DNA of 61,647 nucleotides from JAVBPA01 sp031549925 (GCA_031549925.1 JAVBPA010000042.1:1-61647); one strand, 5' to 3'; counted from the stretch's first letter, positions 15,436 through 25,204 are shown. Notes: generated by a model from the letters alone, not told the origin. Numbers and translations: made by a program.

Positions 15436-16104
15436 TTAAACTGGATTTGAATAAATAGTACCATTATTCATAATATAACGAACATCAACACTTTGGGCAA
15501 TTTCTTCCGAATGTGTAACAATAATTACGCATTTATTTTCGTTATGCGCTATATCATTTAATATATTAACTATATTTTTCGAATTTTCATTGTCTAAATT
15601 TCCTGTCGGTTCGTCCGCTAATATAATATTGGGATTTGCCGCGAGAACACGAGCAATCGCTACCCTTTGCTGTTCACCTCCGGACAAATGGACAGGATAT
15701 TTTTTTGAATGGAATTCCGTTAAACCGACTTTATTTAAAATTTCAAGAACATATTTTTTTTTGTTCTTCATTTTATTTTTTTCAAGAACCAGCATAATAT
15801 TTTCTAATGCGGTCAATTGAGGTATCAAATTATATGATTGAAATATTATACCGACATCATTGCTTCTGTATTTTGAAATATTTATATCTTTTAAATTTTT
15901 TCCGTTATAAAGTATACTGCCCCCAAGAGGTTTGTCAAAAGCTGCTATCAGAGATAAGAGAGTAGTTTTTCCCGAACCGCTTCTCCCTGTTACAGCATAT
16001 GATTTTCCGCATTCAAATGTAATACTTACATCGTTTAAAGCGTGCGTAACACCTGCTCTTGTTATGTAGTCGTATGATAGATTATTTATATTTAAAATAG
16101 TCAT
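15436..16104 (-). CDS. ABC transporter ATP-binding protein (LolD/MacB type)
   Basis: A 222-aa nucleotide-binding subunit: Walker A GRSGSGKTT near residue 39, Q-loop FQSYNLIPQL, signature LSGGEQQRVAIARVLA, Walker B ILADEPTGNLD and the switch histidine in VIIVTHSEE. LSGGEQQRVAIARAL with DEPTGNLD is the mark of the MacB/LolD/FtsE group that drives mechanotransmission rather than ordinary substrate channels. It is the last gene of a minus-strand five-gene unit with two FtsX-like permeases and two lipoproteins. Substrate unknown; peptide or lipoprotein handling and antimicrobial-peptide resistance are the usual roles. Confidence 0.93.
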   Translation of the reverse strand: MTILNINNLSYDYITRAGVTHALNDVSITFECGKSYAVTGRSGSGKTTLLSLIAAFDKPLGGSILYNGKNLKDINISKYRSNDVGIIFQSYNLIPQLTALENIMLVLEKNKMKNKKKYVLEILNKVGLTEFHSKKYPVHLSGGEQQRVAIARVLAANPNIILADEPTGNLDNENSKNIVNILNDIAHNENKCVIIVTHSEEIAQSVDVRYIMNNGTIYSNPV

Positions 16105-16110
16105 AATATA

Positions 16111-17664
16111 TCATTCCCTCATTTTTATAATATTTTTATTAATAGTTATAAAATACAATATAAAGGAATATAAAAACAATACGGCAAACGATATTGTTAA
16201 ATAATTGTATATTCTTATATCTGTATTGTAGGTTAATTCTATTCCTGTTGATTTAAACGAATTTTTAGCGTCTGATATTTGCTTTTTTATTTCATCGCTG
16301 TTTTTCATAAACTCATAAATTCTTGAAAATTCCTCTTCTGTATTCTGTGCTTGAGCAAATGTTTTTTCGTTTATGAAATAACAAATTGAATTTCCGGCAA
16401 TATTTCCGATTACCAATCCTAAAATCATAGAAATAATGATAATCATAGAAGTTTCAATTAAAAAATTAAACAATATTTTAATTTTTGAAAATCCTAAAAT
16501 AGTTAATATGTAAATTTCGTTTCTTCTCTTTTTTATACCGTAACGCAGCAGAATTAAAATAATAATACAATTAAAAATGATAACAGCCGCGATGAAAATA
16601 GAAACAAACTTTTCAACGCTTTCTATTGAGGCTATAGCATATTTATAGTTATAATCATTCGATACCAGCTGATAATCATCAAAATTAAATTTTTCATCGA
16701 TTAATTTATTAATCAGCGGTAAAGCATTGTAGGGCGAAGATAAATTAAAGACAGCTCCTTTTATACCTATTTCCGGTATTATATCTATATCGGATTTTTT
16801 ATAATCTACAGTATCATATATATTAGAATTATAATAATCATAAGCCGAATAAATATCTTTCCAACATTCCAAGCCGCACAAAATAAAAGTATTGTAATTT
16901 ATACTGTCGTCATAATATCCCAAAACAGGAATCACTAATTCCGGCGGTTGTATATTTTTATCTAAAATTTTTTCATATTCTTCATAAATATGTTCTGGAA
17001 TAGTTGAAGATTCAGAATTAAATATATTTAATCCGGTAAACCATCCTATTACTAATTCGTCCGGATTATTATAAGCATCATAAAATGTTTTGGGTAATAA
17101 AACACCATATTCATTAAATGTACGGTTGTTTAAATATGTAATTTTTAAATCAGCTTCATTAAAATCCAAAGCTTTATACAATAATTTTTCATTTGTAACA
17201 CCAACAACCCCTTTATGATCTTCATAACCGTTAGTTGTTTTTACAATCGGATTAAAATACGGAATATCATCTCCGTTTTCCAATGCTTTTTTTACATTTT
17301 CAAATTCTGCTTTCGGTAATATATATATACTTTCAATAAAATAGCTGTTAGTATAATAATTTGTATCATTTATATAACCGGTTCGTTTAATTTTATCAAT
17401 AATTTCATCGTCAATCAAACTTTCATTAACATCGTTAAAAATATATTTGTCTGATGTTTCATTATAAACGTAATCGAACTTTTGTTTCAGCGATAAATTT
17501 AGGGATACTTTATATTCATCATTTACTATGTTTTTTGCTGTAATGCAAGATTTCCCAATAGAAATACTAATTAATATACCTGTTACAGATAAAGAAGCAA
17601 TTAATAAAAATGTAAGATATATTGTAGGCAAACGAATTAAATTTTTAATACATCGTATAATCAT
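16111..17664 (-). CDS. FtsX/MacB-like ABC permease, second subunit
   Basis: A 517-aa protein with one N-terminal membrane helix (about residues 13-32), a long extracytoplasmic region (about 35-350) and three C-terminal helices, the four-helix layout of FtsX-family permeases. The segment FIAAVIIFNCIIILILLRYGIKKRRNEIYI fits the FtsX core, where a helix leads into a basic cytoplasmic loop. It abuts the other permease gene (no gap at 17664/17665) and is followed 6 bp later by the ATPase gene, so a heterodimeric transporter is likely. The large extracellular domain shows no recognised enzyme motif. Confidence 0.85.
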   Translation of the reverse strand: MIIRCIKNLIRLPTIYLTFLLIASLSVTGILISISIGKSCITAKNIVNDEYKVSLNLSLKQKFDYVYNETSDKYIFNDVNESLIDDEIIDKIKRTGYINDTNYYTNSYFIESIYILPKAEFENVKKALENGDDIPYFNPIVKTTNGYEDHKGVVGVTNEKLLYKALDFNEADLKITYLNNRTFNEYGVLLPKTFYDAYNNPDELVIGWFTGLNIFNSESSTIPEHIYEEYEKILDKNIQPPELVIPVLGYYDDSINYNTFILCGLECWKDIYSAYDYYNSNIYDTVDYKKSDIDIIPEIGIKGAVFNLSSPYNALPLINKLIDEKFNFDDYQLVSNDYNYKYAIASIESVEKFVSIFIAAVIIFNCIIILILLRYGIKKRRNEIYILTILGFSKIKILFNFLIETSMIIIISMILGLVIGNIAGNSICYFINEKTFAQAQNTEEEFSRIYEFMKNSDEIKKQISDAKNSFKSTGIELTYNTDIRIYNYLTISFAVLFLYSFILYFITINKNIIKMRE

Positions 17665-19011
17665 TTATTCGACCTGCTTTGCAAATATTTTCATCGGTTT
17701 TTGTGACGTAATTTTAATTATGGCAAATGCCGAAGATACAAATAATATTATCAATAAAATAATTATAACTTTATTTATGTTCTCCCCTAAGAAATTATAA
17801 TCAATCAAACTGTTTATAATTTCGTTAGAATAATTATTGGTTTTTACTAAATCTGATGTCGTATTGAATACTGCTTCCACCGAAAAACTTTTTAATATAT
17901 TGTCTATAATTTTTTGCGCCGCTTTAATTCCAAAATTATAATAGATAATTAATGCAGGTATAATACCTAAAAATGAAGATATAAATATTTCTAGTACCAT
18001 TGAAATAATAATTTTTATTTTATTTACGCCGATTGCTATATAAACAGCGATTTCCTTTTTTCTTGAATTTATAGCGGAATTTATAAATAAAAACAATGAT
18101 ATAAGAGCCAAAACAAAACATAAAACAACTACTATGTTGAAAGCATTTATCAATGTATGAATATTATTATTTTGAGCTTTATACAAATCCGAAACTTTTA
18201 TAAATGTTGAAGGAAACCCCTCGTTCAATCCGTATTTATTGACTAATTCATCGATTTTTGTGATATGATAATCATCATCCAACTTAATTTGATAATTATA
18301 CCCGAAAGAAGGCGTTTTTTCTAAAATATGTATAGGTGTATATATATAATTATTTTTCAGCATATTTGAAGATGGCGTTTTTTCTAAATTTTCAGCTTTA
18401 TTATTATGAAATATGCCTACAACCAACATCGTTTTTTTCAATTCGTCATTTAAATCTATATAAAAACTGTCTCCGATTTTAACATTATTAATTTCGGAGA
18501 CAACATCACTTATCAGACATACATTATTTTCAGTTTCGCTATCATGTTTGTTTAAATATCTTCCTTCTTTCAGTGTAATATCACCGTTCATGAATTCATT
18601 AACAGCCGTACACTCTATAATGCTGTATATAGTAAAAATATTTCCGTTATCTTTTATACTTTCAATGGTAAAAGGATTTAAACTCACAAATTTTTCATTT
18701 GAATATTCCGCTGTATAATCTATAATATTTAAAAAATAATCATTTATATCTTTTATATAAAAAGAACCCGGCGCAATAGTTTTATTTGCATTTTCAAATC
18801 CCTCTGTACTATCCATTATTCTGCGGTCTATTAAAATACGGTAATAATCCGAATATGGATTTTCCGTTTTTGCTTTTAAAATATTACATACATTTATTAT
18901 TAAAAAAGAAGAAAGTAATAATAAAACAGTAATAAAGGCAAAGACAATTATTGTAAAAGTTAAATATCTTAATCTAATTATGTTTTTTAAAGTACGGTAT
19001 ATTGTATTCAT
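17665..19011 (-). CDS. FtsX/MacB-like ABC permease, first subunit
   Basis: A 448-aa permease with the same plan as its neighbour: N-terminal helix (TFTIIVFAFITVLLLLSSF), extracellular domain of about 240 residues, then the FtsX core with NIVVVLCFVLALISLFLF and the cytoplasmic SRKKEIAVYIAIGVNKIKII, and a final helix near the C-terminus. It precedes the second permease without a gap. The two are divergent in sequence, suggesting a heterodimer. Substrate unknown. Confidence 0.85.
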   Translation of the reverse strand: MNTIYRTLKNIIRLRYLTFTIIVFAFITVLLLLSSFLIINVCNILKAKTENPYSDYYRILIDRRIMDSTEGFENANKTIAPGSFYIKDINDYFLNIIDYTAEYSNEKFVSLNPFTIESIKDNGNIFTIYSIIECTAVNEFMNGDITLKEGRYLNKHDSETENNVCLISDVVSEINNVKIGDSFYIDLNDELKKTMLVVGIFHNNKAENLEKTPSSNMLKNNYIYTPIHILEKTPSFGYNYQIKLDDDYHITKIDELVNKYGLNEGFPSTFIKVSDLYKAQNNNIHTLINAFNIVVVLCFVLALISLFLFINSAINSRKKEIAVYIAIGVNKIKIIISMVLEIFISSFLGIIPALIIYYNFGIKAAQKIIDNILKSFSVEAVFNTTSDLVKTNNYSNEIINSLIDYNFLGENINKVIIILLIILFVSSAFAIIKITSQKPMKIFAKQVE

Positions 19012-19020
19012 AATATTATT

Positions 19021-19359
19021 TTATTCCATAAACAAAATATATTTTTTGTTTATTATGTTGCCATTTTCGTCTTTTTCATATATTGATTTATATATTTTAT
19101 TACTAAAAAAAATATATTCATTATTTTCAATTAATTTAGGACTTAAATTTTCATTGTCGGCAGTTTGGTTTGAATCTGAATCATCAAAAGGTATATAAAC
19201 AGGATCATTACCATACAATAAATAACTTTCATCAAATGTTTTTTGCAATTCAGGATTTACATTAAACAAAGTTATTGATTTACAAGAAGATAATGATAAA
19301 CAAAAAAACACGGTTAATAAAAATGTTAATAATTTTAATCTTAATTTATTTTTTTTCAT
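19021..19359 (-). CDS. small lipoprotein, unknown function
   Basis: A 112-aa protein with a basic N-terminus, a hydrophobic stretch and a lipobox LSLSSC (Cys about 26), so a membrane-anchored extracytoplasmic lipoprotein. The mature part (about 86 aa) is polar and rich in Asn, Asp and Tyr, with no motif I recognise. It lies 9 bp before the first permease gene and 22 bp after another lipoprotein gene. It is probably an accessory part of the ABC system. Codon use is as AT-rich as the neighbours. Confidence 0.7.
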   Translation of the reverse strand: MKKNKLRLKLLTFLLTVFFCLSLSSCKSITLFNVNPELQKTFDESYLLYGNDPVYIPFDDSDSNQTADNENLSPKLIENNEYIFFSNKIYKSIYEKDENGNIINKKYILFME

Positions 19360-19381
19360 AATTGTTTTATTATATAATTAT

Positions 19382-20002
19382 TTAATTATAGTAAATATAT
19401 ATAAAATGATTATAATAAAAATATGATAAATCTTCATTATAATTTTCTTTAAAATAATCTTTTATTTCTTTTTTGGTTAAATCAATAGTAACTTGATGAT
19501 AATCAGGATCTAATACAATTGTTTCATGGTGATAAGTACCGTCATTTTGTTTTATTCCGTTTAATCCGACGAAAACTTCACCGGTTGTTGATAAAATACA
19601 TATCCCTAAAGGATCAAACCAATATTCGGTTTCATTTGTGGTAAAAATTAATTTATTTCCATTTTTTGTGCATGAAGACACTTCTAGTTTTTCGTTTTTA
19701 TCATTTTCATAAAAAATAATCGAAGGCGAATATATTACTGTTTCCCCATCCTCAGGCAGTAATATTTCGAAAACTTCCAAATCAAATTTCTCACCGATAA
19801 AAGTTTCACTGTAATGAGAAGTTTCGTTTGGATTTGATGTTTCATTTGAATTTAAAGTTTCATTTATCTTTACTTTTTCTGTTGTTTTTTTTGTCGTTTC
19901 ATTTTCAATTATGTTATTATTATCAATATCTTTTTCTTTACATGATGGTAGGATTGTAATAACCACTATTATTATAAATATTATAAGTTTTTTATAATTC
20001 AT
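19382..20002 (-). CDS. lipoprotein, unknown function, first gene of ABC exporter operon
   Basis: The frame opens at 20041, but an AGGTGG ribosome site at 20007-20012 points to ATG 20002, giving MNYKKLIIFIIIVVITILPSC, a short signal peptide ending in a lipobox with Cys21. The mature protein begins with a Thr/Asn/Glu-rich linker (about 30 aa, with repeated NETSNPNETS-like units) and continues as an unrecognised domain. It is the first gene of the lipoprotein-lipoprotein-permease-permease-ATPase operon and probably acts with the exporter outside the membrane (inference). Confidence 0.75.
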   Translation of the reverse strand: MNYKKLIIFIIIVVITILPSCKEKDIDNNNIIENETTKKTTEKVKINETLNSNETSNPNETSHYSETFIGEKFDLEVFEILLPEDGETVIYSPSIIFYENDKNEKLEVSSCTKNGNKLIFTTNETEYWFDPLGICILSTTGEVFVGLNGIKQNDGTYHHETIVLDPDYHQVTIDLTKKEIKDYFKENYNEDLSYFYYNHFIYIYYN

Positions 20003-20130
20003 GATACCACCTATTTTAAGATAAAAATTATTTGTTTCCATTTGTTATTATAAAAAATAAATTAATTGTTATATCTGTTGGAATGGTTTATAGATTTATT
20101 CCTTAATTTGCTTATTTGTAAATTGCTTAC

Positions 20131-20159
20131 AGTGTATCACAATATTATCCATATGTCAA
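20131..20159 (-). promoter_or_regulatory. probable promoter of the ABC exporter operon
   Basis: Minus strand TTGACA (20154-20159), 17 bp, TACACT (20131-20136). The -35 is perfect and the -10 keeps the key TA...T positions. The leader to the first start would be about 120 nt. Confidence 0.55.
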
Positions 20160-20234
20160 CAATATTTTATTTATTATTTATATTTTTCATATAATCATAA
20201 TAAAACATATTATAAATAATTTTCAATTTTATAT

Positions 20235-20286
20235 TCAAAAGTTTTGCGGAGCTTTTTCAAAAGCGACCGCATCCCAGTAACCTTTT
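20235..20286 (-). repeat. dispersed intergenic repeat, copy B
   Basis: Reads on the minus strand as AGGTTAC, then GCGGTCGCTTTTGAAAAAGC, TCCGCAAAACTTTTG. It shares about 40 of 50 positions with copies A (13661) and C (53011) by eye and is probably closest to the consensus. It lies between the ABC operon promoter and the hairpin near the GH29-like gene. Confidence 0.75.
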
Positions 20287-20299
20287 GACTCAAATTATA

Positions 20300-20336
20300 A
20301 ACGGGAAACTTTAAATAAAAAAGTTCCCCGTGTTTT
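20300..20336. terminator. hairpin downstream of the GH29-like gene
   Basis: ACGGGAAACTTT (20301-20312) pairs with AAAGTTCCCCGT (about 20320-20331) with one mismatch. It lies about 15 bp past the stop of the minus-strand GH29-like gene. The T-rich tract after it is weak, so it is a moderate terminator call. Confidence 0.6.
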
Positions 20337-20349
20337 TATGTTAATTATT

Positions 20350-21288
20350 TTATCTCAAATCACGCAAAGCATATAAAACATCATATTGCGGTTTGTCTAT
20401 ATGACCGTCTCTGTACATACAAACGTCAATAGTTACAACCCCTTCATTTTCGATTACTTTTTTTACGTAATCGTGCATGTATTCTCCGGTGTATTTTGTA
20501 CCCGTTCTTCCCCACCCGCCGTAAACCGTACCGTCTGTCGGAATTCCGAGGAATGAAAGAACATGCCACTGAGATGTACCTATAAAACGGCTTTTGGGTA
20601 TATCATCAAACGAATTCATTTCTCCGGTAGTAAAATCATCGCTTATACTATAAGCCGACACATTTGAAAATACACCGCAGTTCAATGAAACAAGAGCATC
20701 GGGGTTTCCGGCACGTATAGCATCTGCAATTATTTTTAATTTTAATTCATCATAACCGATAGCTTCGTAACAACCGTCTACCCACCAAGCTTTTACTTTA
20801 GATCCGTATCTTTTACTGTATTCTTCTAAAACTTCCGCCCATTTACTGACAAAATTCACGGAAACTTTTTCCGCTTGAGTTATGTATCCGAACTTGCTGC
20901 CCGCTTGTTTGTCGTCAAGAGGTCCGTCACCTGTAAAATATAATAACAAATCAATATTTCTTTTTGACAACGATTCGTATAAATCATTGATTAAATCGCG
21001 TTTAGCACAAGCTTCACCGGTTTTATAACCCGATATCCTGTTAAAAGTTTCGTTCGGAGCTATTAAAAACCGGGTACGCTGCATAATAGTAATACATAAA
21101 TAACCTGCATTAACCTGCGATAACTGTTCCGCTAAAAATTCGGTATCAAGGGAATCTATAAAATCGCTCCATTCCATTTTTCCGTATTGCATATTTGCCG
21201 GATGATCCGGATTATTCTGCAAGCTGTCCAGCAAATGTATAAAAACTCCCCATTTTTTGTTTTTGAACCAATCAGTCTTATGTGACAT
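20350..21288 (-). CDS. GH29-like alpha-L-fucosidase-family protein
   Basis: A 312-aa cytoplasmic protein (no signal peptide) covering the TIM-barrel domain of glycoside hydrolase family 29 and relatives. It begins WFKNKKWGVFIHLLDS, has the tract FLAEQLSQVNAGYLCITI, and the strand KVKAWWVDGCY carries Asp171 at the place of the GH29 nucleophile (usually WFDG). The C-terminal beta-sandwich of full-length fucosidases is missing, so it is short for the family. It is the last gene after the solute-binding protein and beta-helix genes, 18 bp from the latter, suggesting processing of the same glycan. The substrate may not be fucose. Confidence 0.72.
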   Translation of the reverse strand: MSHKTDWFKNKKWGVFIHLLDSLQNNPDHPANMQYGKMEWSDFIDSLDTEFLAEQLSQVNAGYLCITIMQRTRFLIAPNETFNRISGYKTGEACAKRDLINDLYESLSKRNIDLLLYFTGDGPLDDKQAGSKFGYITQAEKVSVNFVSKWAEVLEEYSKRYGSKVKAWWVDGCYEAIGYDELKLKIIADAIRAGNPDALVSLNCGVFSNVSAYSISDDFTTGEMNSFDDIPKSRFIGTSQWHVLSFLGIPTDGTVYGGWGRTGTKYTGEYMHDYVKKVIENEGVVTIDVCMYRDGHIDKPQYDVLYALRDLR

Positions 21289-21306
21289 AATATTATTTCC
21301 TTTAAA

Positions 21307-23748
21307 TTATTTTGTTATTTTATCGCTTCCGCTGATATCTTTTACTTTATTATCCGTACGTATAACAGCAGCACCTTCATTTCCCGTATTTCCGGAAATT
21401 GTGACTCCCGTAGATCCGGTTATATAAACATCACCGCACATTATTTTATTATCTTCAATTTTTATGTTATAAGCACAGTTTATATACATAGCATATTTCG
21501 TTTTGCTTCCTTCAATCATGTTTTTCAAAACAGATATATTCCTATGACTCTGAAAAGCTTCTTCCGATGTAGCGGCTCCGTCGGAAGATACTGTTATCGG
21601 AGCGAAAAAGTCTATATTGTCATTAAAATACCCGCAGCCGACGACTTTATTTGATATTACATTTATATTTTCTGTATACCCGCATTCGCCCCAATTGTCT
21701 GAAATTTCCGGTTTTAAAATTATTCCGGACATTCCGCAATTTATAACTGTATTGTTTTTTAAAGTTCCGTTGTTGCTTTTTATTAATAATCCTCTTGAAC
21801 GGTTATACCCTACGACGCAGTTTTCAAATAAAAATCCCGCTCCGTTTACAGATACATTTTCAATCATCAATGTAGATTGACGTTTATCATCAAAACTTCC
21901 CTCGATTTTAACTTTTCCTCCGCTGCTGTCGCTTAACGCAAAGGTATCCAGAAGCATTTTTCCGTTTAATGTCATAATCCAAATTCTGTCTCCCTTTTTA
22001 AATTCGGGAATAGTTTTCGGATCATATGTTACGATACTTTTTTCACTGTCGTAATCCTCTATCAGTGAGTATGTTCCGTTTATATTTGTAACATCGTCTG
22101 TCATATGTACAAAGCGGCTGTTTGTAACTTTAATTCCTCTTCTGATATTGGTGGAATGTGTGGCATCGCAAACAGAAAGCATTCTTTTTTCAGCCGCACC
22201 TGCAGGAGCGGGTCCCGGTATCATCATAACGCGGTTTAATACAGAACCGCCTTCAGAATAATATTCGCAAAAACCGAATCCGCTTCCTCCCCAAATAGTA
22301 ACATCCTCATAAACTATATCGCTGCTGTATTGAACATAATTTACATGAGCAAAAAGTCCTCTGAATGTCAATTTATCTCCAGTTTTCAATGTACCCGGAT
22401 TTCCTTTTAATGTGAATGTTCCGTCATTATTTTTTATTCTGCCGCCGGCAAAATATATATCGCAGTAAGGAATATCGCTTCCCGCCCTAAAACCTTCGGC
22501 AGCAGCATCGGGAGCAAAACGAGTTGCGTCTGTTAAATCAAAATTATATCCCTCATCAGGTTTCCAAACAACTGTATCTCCGTCACATGATACAACAATC
22601 CCTTGCCCGTTCGGAACTTCCGCAAAATCGATTGTCAAACCTCGCAGAGAAGAGCTTTGGCAGTTATTCCAATAAAAAGAATTCTTTGTGTAATCATTAA
22701 ATATGAACAGAGCACCGTAAGCATATATTGAAACTCCGCTGTATCCTGTCATATCCAAAGCATCCGCTGCGTAAACCCCGGGAGGAATAATTACTTCACT
22801 GCTGTTTTTCGCGCATTTTTTAATATATGATCCTACATCGATTATCTTGCCATCCATTTTAATTCCGGATTGTTTTTCCATATCTTCAAATCGTGTTAAA
22901 TCATTTACCGGCAGCAGTGATTCATCCGCACCGCAATATTCGGTGTTTGCAAGCAATCCTTTTATATTTGAGCCGTACACTTCTTTTGAGTTTGTATTTT
23001 TAACTTCATTAGTTATATCGTTATCGGTTATAAGAGCAAATGAGACACCGTTAACTGATATATCCTCCGAAATTTTATTAAAAGAAGCTGTCAAGTTCCG
23101 TCCGTTATAAAATATAATACTTCCAATATTGTTTTTCAAAACAACAGCGTTTTTAGCATTATTAAGTAAGATTTTTCCGTTGATTATGTTTTTTGAAATC
23201 AACAGATTTTGCGAATCATCGGATTTTATTTGTCCGTTAATCGTGCAGCCGGTAACAATGCAGGATTTTCCTATTATTTCAATATTACCGGTTAAAATCA
23301 AATCACATACGGTGATATTATCGCCTTCTATCAGTATATCGGCTTTTAATATAATTTCAGAAAGTGAAATGGTACAACCGCTGTATTCATTTCCGATTTT
23401 AACAGTTTCTTTTATAGAGTATATTCCTTTATCAAACGTAATAACGTTTGAACTATTTTTTAAACCATTTAAAAATTCAATAGATTTCATATCTTCAAAA
23501 TCGTCCTCTTTGTATTCTGTTTCAATAGCTCCCATTCTTATCGGTGGTTTTGTTTCTATGTATTCTGTTTCTTTTTCAACAACAGAGACAATTGTTTCTG
23601 TATTTTTCTCCGTTTTTTCATTATTTTCATTATCGGAATTGAAATCTTCCTCTTTTATATCATTCTTTTTACCGCATCCGATAAATAAAAACAACGCTAA
23701 AATAATTATAAAAACCAGAAATAATATATGTTGTTTTTTAACTTGCAT
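21307..23748 (-). CDS. beta-helix lipoprotein (pectate-lyase-superfamily fold)
   Basis: The frame opens at 23790, but ATG 23748 has a GAGG site 8 nt upstream and gives a proper signal (QVKKQHILFLVFIII then lipobox LFIGC), so the protein is about 813 aa and lipid-anchored. After an acidic linker, a first run of short parallel-helix repeats (about residues 85-230: GNIEIIGKSCIVTGC and similar) is followed by a second region starting PPGVYAADALDMTGYSGVSIYAYGA and ending in many NxxI/NxV turns. This is the fold of pectate lyases, GH28 enzymes and NosD. Catalytic residues cannot be assigned. Its start overlaps the solute-binding protein gene by 11 bp. Confidence 0.75.
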   Translation of the reverse strand: MQVKKQHILFLVFIIILALFLFIGCGKKNDIKEEDFNSDNENNEKTEKNTETIVSVVEKETEYIETKPPIRMGAIETEYKEDDFEDMKSIEFLNGLKNSSNVITFDKGIYSIKETVKIGNEYSGCTISLSEIILKADILIEGDNITVCDLILTGNIEIIGKSCIVTGCTINGQIKSDDSQNLLISKNIINGKILLNNAKNAVVLKNNIGSIIFYNGRNLTASFNKISEDISVNGVSFALITDNDITNEVKNTNSKEVYGSNIKGLLANTEYCGADESLLPVNDLTRFEDMEKQSGIKMDGKIIDVGSYIKKCAKNSSEVIIPPGVYAADALDMTGYSGVSIYAYGALFIFNDYTKNSFYWNNCQSSSLRGLTIDFAEVPNGQGIVVSCDGDTVVWKPDEGYNFDLTDATRFAPDAAAEGFRAGSDIPYCDIYFAGGRIKNNDGTFTLKGNPGTLKTGDKLTFRGLFAHVNYVQYSSDIVYEDVTIWGGSGFGFCEYYSEGGSVLNRVMMIPGPAPAGAAEKRMLSVCDATHSTNIRRGIKVTNSRFVHMTDDVTNINGTYSLIEDYDSEKSIVTYDPKTIPEFKKGDRIWIMTLNGKMLLDTFALSDSSGGKVKIEGSFDDKRQSTLMIENVSVNGAGFLFENCVVGYNRSRGLLIKSNNGTLKNNTVINCGMSGIILKPEISDNWGECGYTENINVISNKVVGCGYFNDNIDFFAPITVSSDGAATSEEAFQSHRNISVLKNMIEGSKTKYAMYINCAYNIKIEDNKIMCGDVYITGSTGVTISGNTGNEGAAVIRTDNKVKDISGSDKITK

Positions 23749-25204
23749 CTCTGAATGCCTCGACAGTTTTGTCAAACAATTTTTGCACATATTTAAGCTG
23801 ACCTTGATAATATGAAGCTAAATTTTTTGAATGCTGGCGTCCGACCATAATCGTCAGCATACTGGAATACTGCCAGTTGTCAAAAATTGCCGCGAAATCG
23901 CTAGTACGTCCTTTTAATATCATATCCATCATTTCAATCGAGTCATCATCGCGGGTAAGTTTATTTTTAAAAGCTATTTCATATAAAGCCGGGTATATCA
24001 AATCATATCCTTTTTCGCAAAGTGCTTCAAGGATAAAAGATGCACGATCAATATCTGAAACATTATACGGTATTGAAATAAGAGAAGAATGCAATGAATA
24101 GCTCATATAATGATTTTTTTGTTCTTCATTATATTTCGGAAAAGGAAGAATCCCAAACGTATCTTTCATGTCACGGAACTGCGCGCGGGTAGCTTCGTCA
24201 AAAGTTGATGTATAAAATAATATATGTCCGTTTGTAAAATCCGTAGTATAACTGCCTTCGGAAACGACACAATAAGGCGTTTCGCAAACCAGTTTATAAA
24301 CTTTATTTACAATATCAACCATTTTATCGTCCATCAAACAAAGCTGAGGTATACCTTCATCATCCAGTTCTGTTACATAGTGGTCACTGCCGTACATGAA
24401 GTTTACCAAATATCCGTCATACCCAGCATAACCGTATATATCATCAGCGGGACTTGCGATACCATCTCCGTTTACATCTTCTCCGGCGGAAGCGGCAATT
24501 TCGGTTAATTTATCTATTGTCCATTTTCCACCGCGGACTGTATCATACAAATTTATGTTGTTCAGTTTATTTTCAGCGATAGTTTTATTAAAATACAAAC
24601 AACCGAGCTGCGTTATACTGTCGGTTGTAAGTTCGCCCAGCGCAACGAATTGTTTTCCTAATATCGAATAATGCTCTATGAGTTCAGTGGCCCACCAAGG
24701 CTGATCAAATTGCAAATATTCACATGATTTCATATCATATAAAAGACCCGCGGATCCCAGGTCTCCCGAAAATTTAAAATGCCATACGATAGAGTCACAA
24801 ATTTTATCATCCGCTGTTAATGATGTTCTAAGCTCTGTAGGCTCTCCGTCGTCTGCCATCAACGGCATTGCTATTTTTACATTATATCTTTCTTCAACAG
24901 CCAAATTACGTTTGTAAACGGAATCTTCCACTATATCCGCAGATTCCTCTTCTATGTATAAACCTTTACGATGCCCCTCACCGCAGCAATTACGCGTATA
25001 AAATACAAATTCGTATCCGTCGTAATTCTGCACCGGAAGATTATCTAAAATATCAGTAACAACCTCCGATGATTCATTAACAGATGAAATTGATTCCGTG
25101 TTATTATCACTTTTATTTGAATCGGAACACGAAATTATTGCGGTCATAAACATTGATATAATAATAACAACAGAAATGATTTTGATAAATTTTAAATCCG
25201 GCAC
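23738..25204 (-). CDS. ABC sugar-type solute-binding lipoprotein
   Basis: A 488-aa protein starting at a GTG (25204) with GGAGG 8-9 nt upstream. The signal ends in lipobox TAIISC (Cys about 26). The mature part has the bacterial family 1 binding-protein pattern, including GGKWTIDKLTEIA, the calcium-loop-like DVNGDGIASPADD, and Trp/Tyr-rich stretches suited to sugar stacking. It would capture an oligosaccharide outside the membrane. No permease or ATPase genes are adjacent, so it must share a transporter encoded elsewhere or serve only to bind. It heads the beta-helix and GH29-like genes in one operon. Confidence 0.82.
   Translation of the reverse strand: MPDLKFIKIISVVIIISMFMTAIISCSDSNKSDNNTESISSVNESSEVVTDILDNLPVQNYDGYEFVFYTRNCCGEGHRKGLYIEEESADIVEDSVYKRNLAVEERYNVKIAMPLMADDGEPTELRTSLTADDKICDSIVWHFKFSGDLGSAGLLYDMKSCEYLQFDQPWWATELIEHYSILGKQFVALGELTTDSITQLGCLYFNKTIAENKLNNINLYDTVRGGKWTIDKLTEIAASAGEDVNGDGIASPADDIYGYAGYDGYLVNFMYGSDHYVTELDDEGIPQLCLMDDKMVDIVNKVYKLVCETPYCVVSEGSYTTDFTNGHILFYTSTFDEATRAQFRDMKDTFGILPFPKYNEEQKNHYMSYSLHSSLISIPYNVSDIDRASFILEALCEKGYDLIYPALYEIAFKNKLTRDDDSIEMMDMILKGRTSDFAAIFDNWQYSSMLTIMVGRQHSKNLASYYQGQLKYVQKLFDKTVEAFRDAS

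Larger units (their letters stand above)
20003..20349. other. 347-bp gap with promoter, dispersed repeat and terminator
   Basis: The gap holds the ABC-operon promoter (20131-20159), copy B of the dispersed repeat (20235-20286) and a hairpin (20301-20331) near the end of the GH29-like gene's converging transcript region. The rest is AT-rich without coding potential. Confidence 0.6.
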
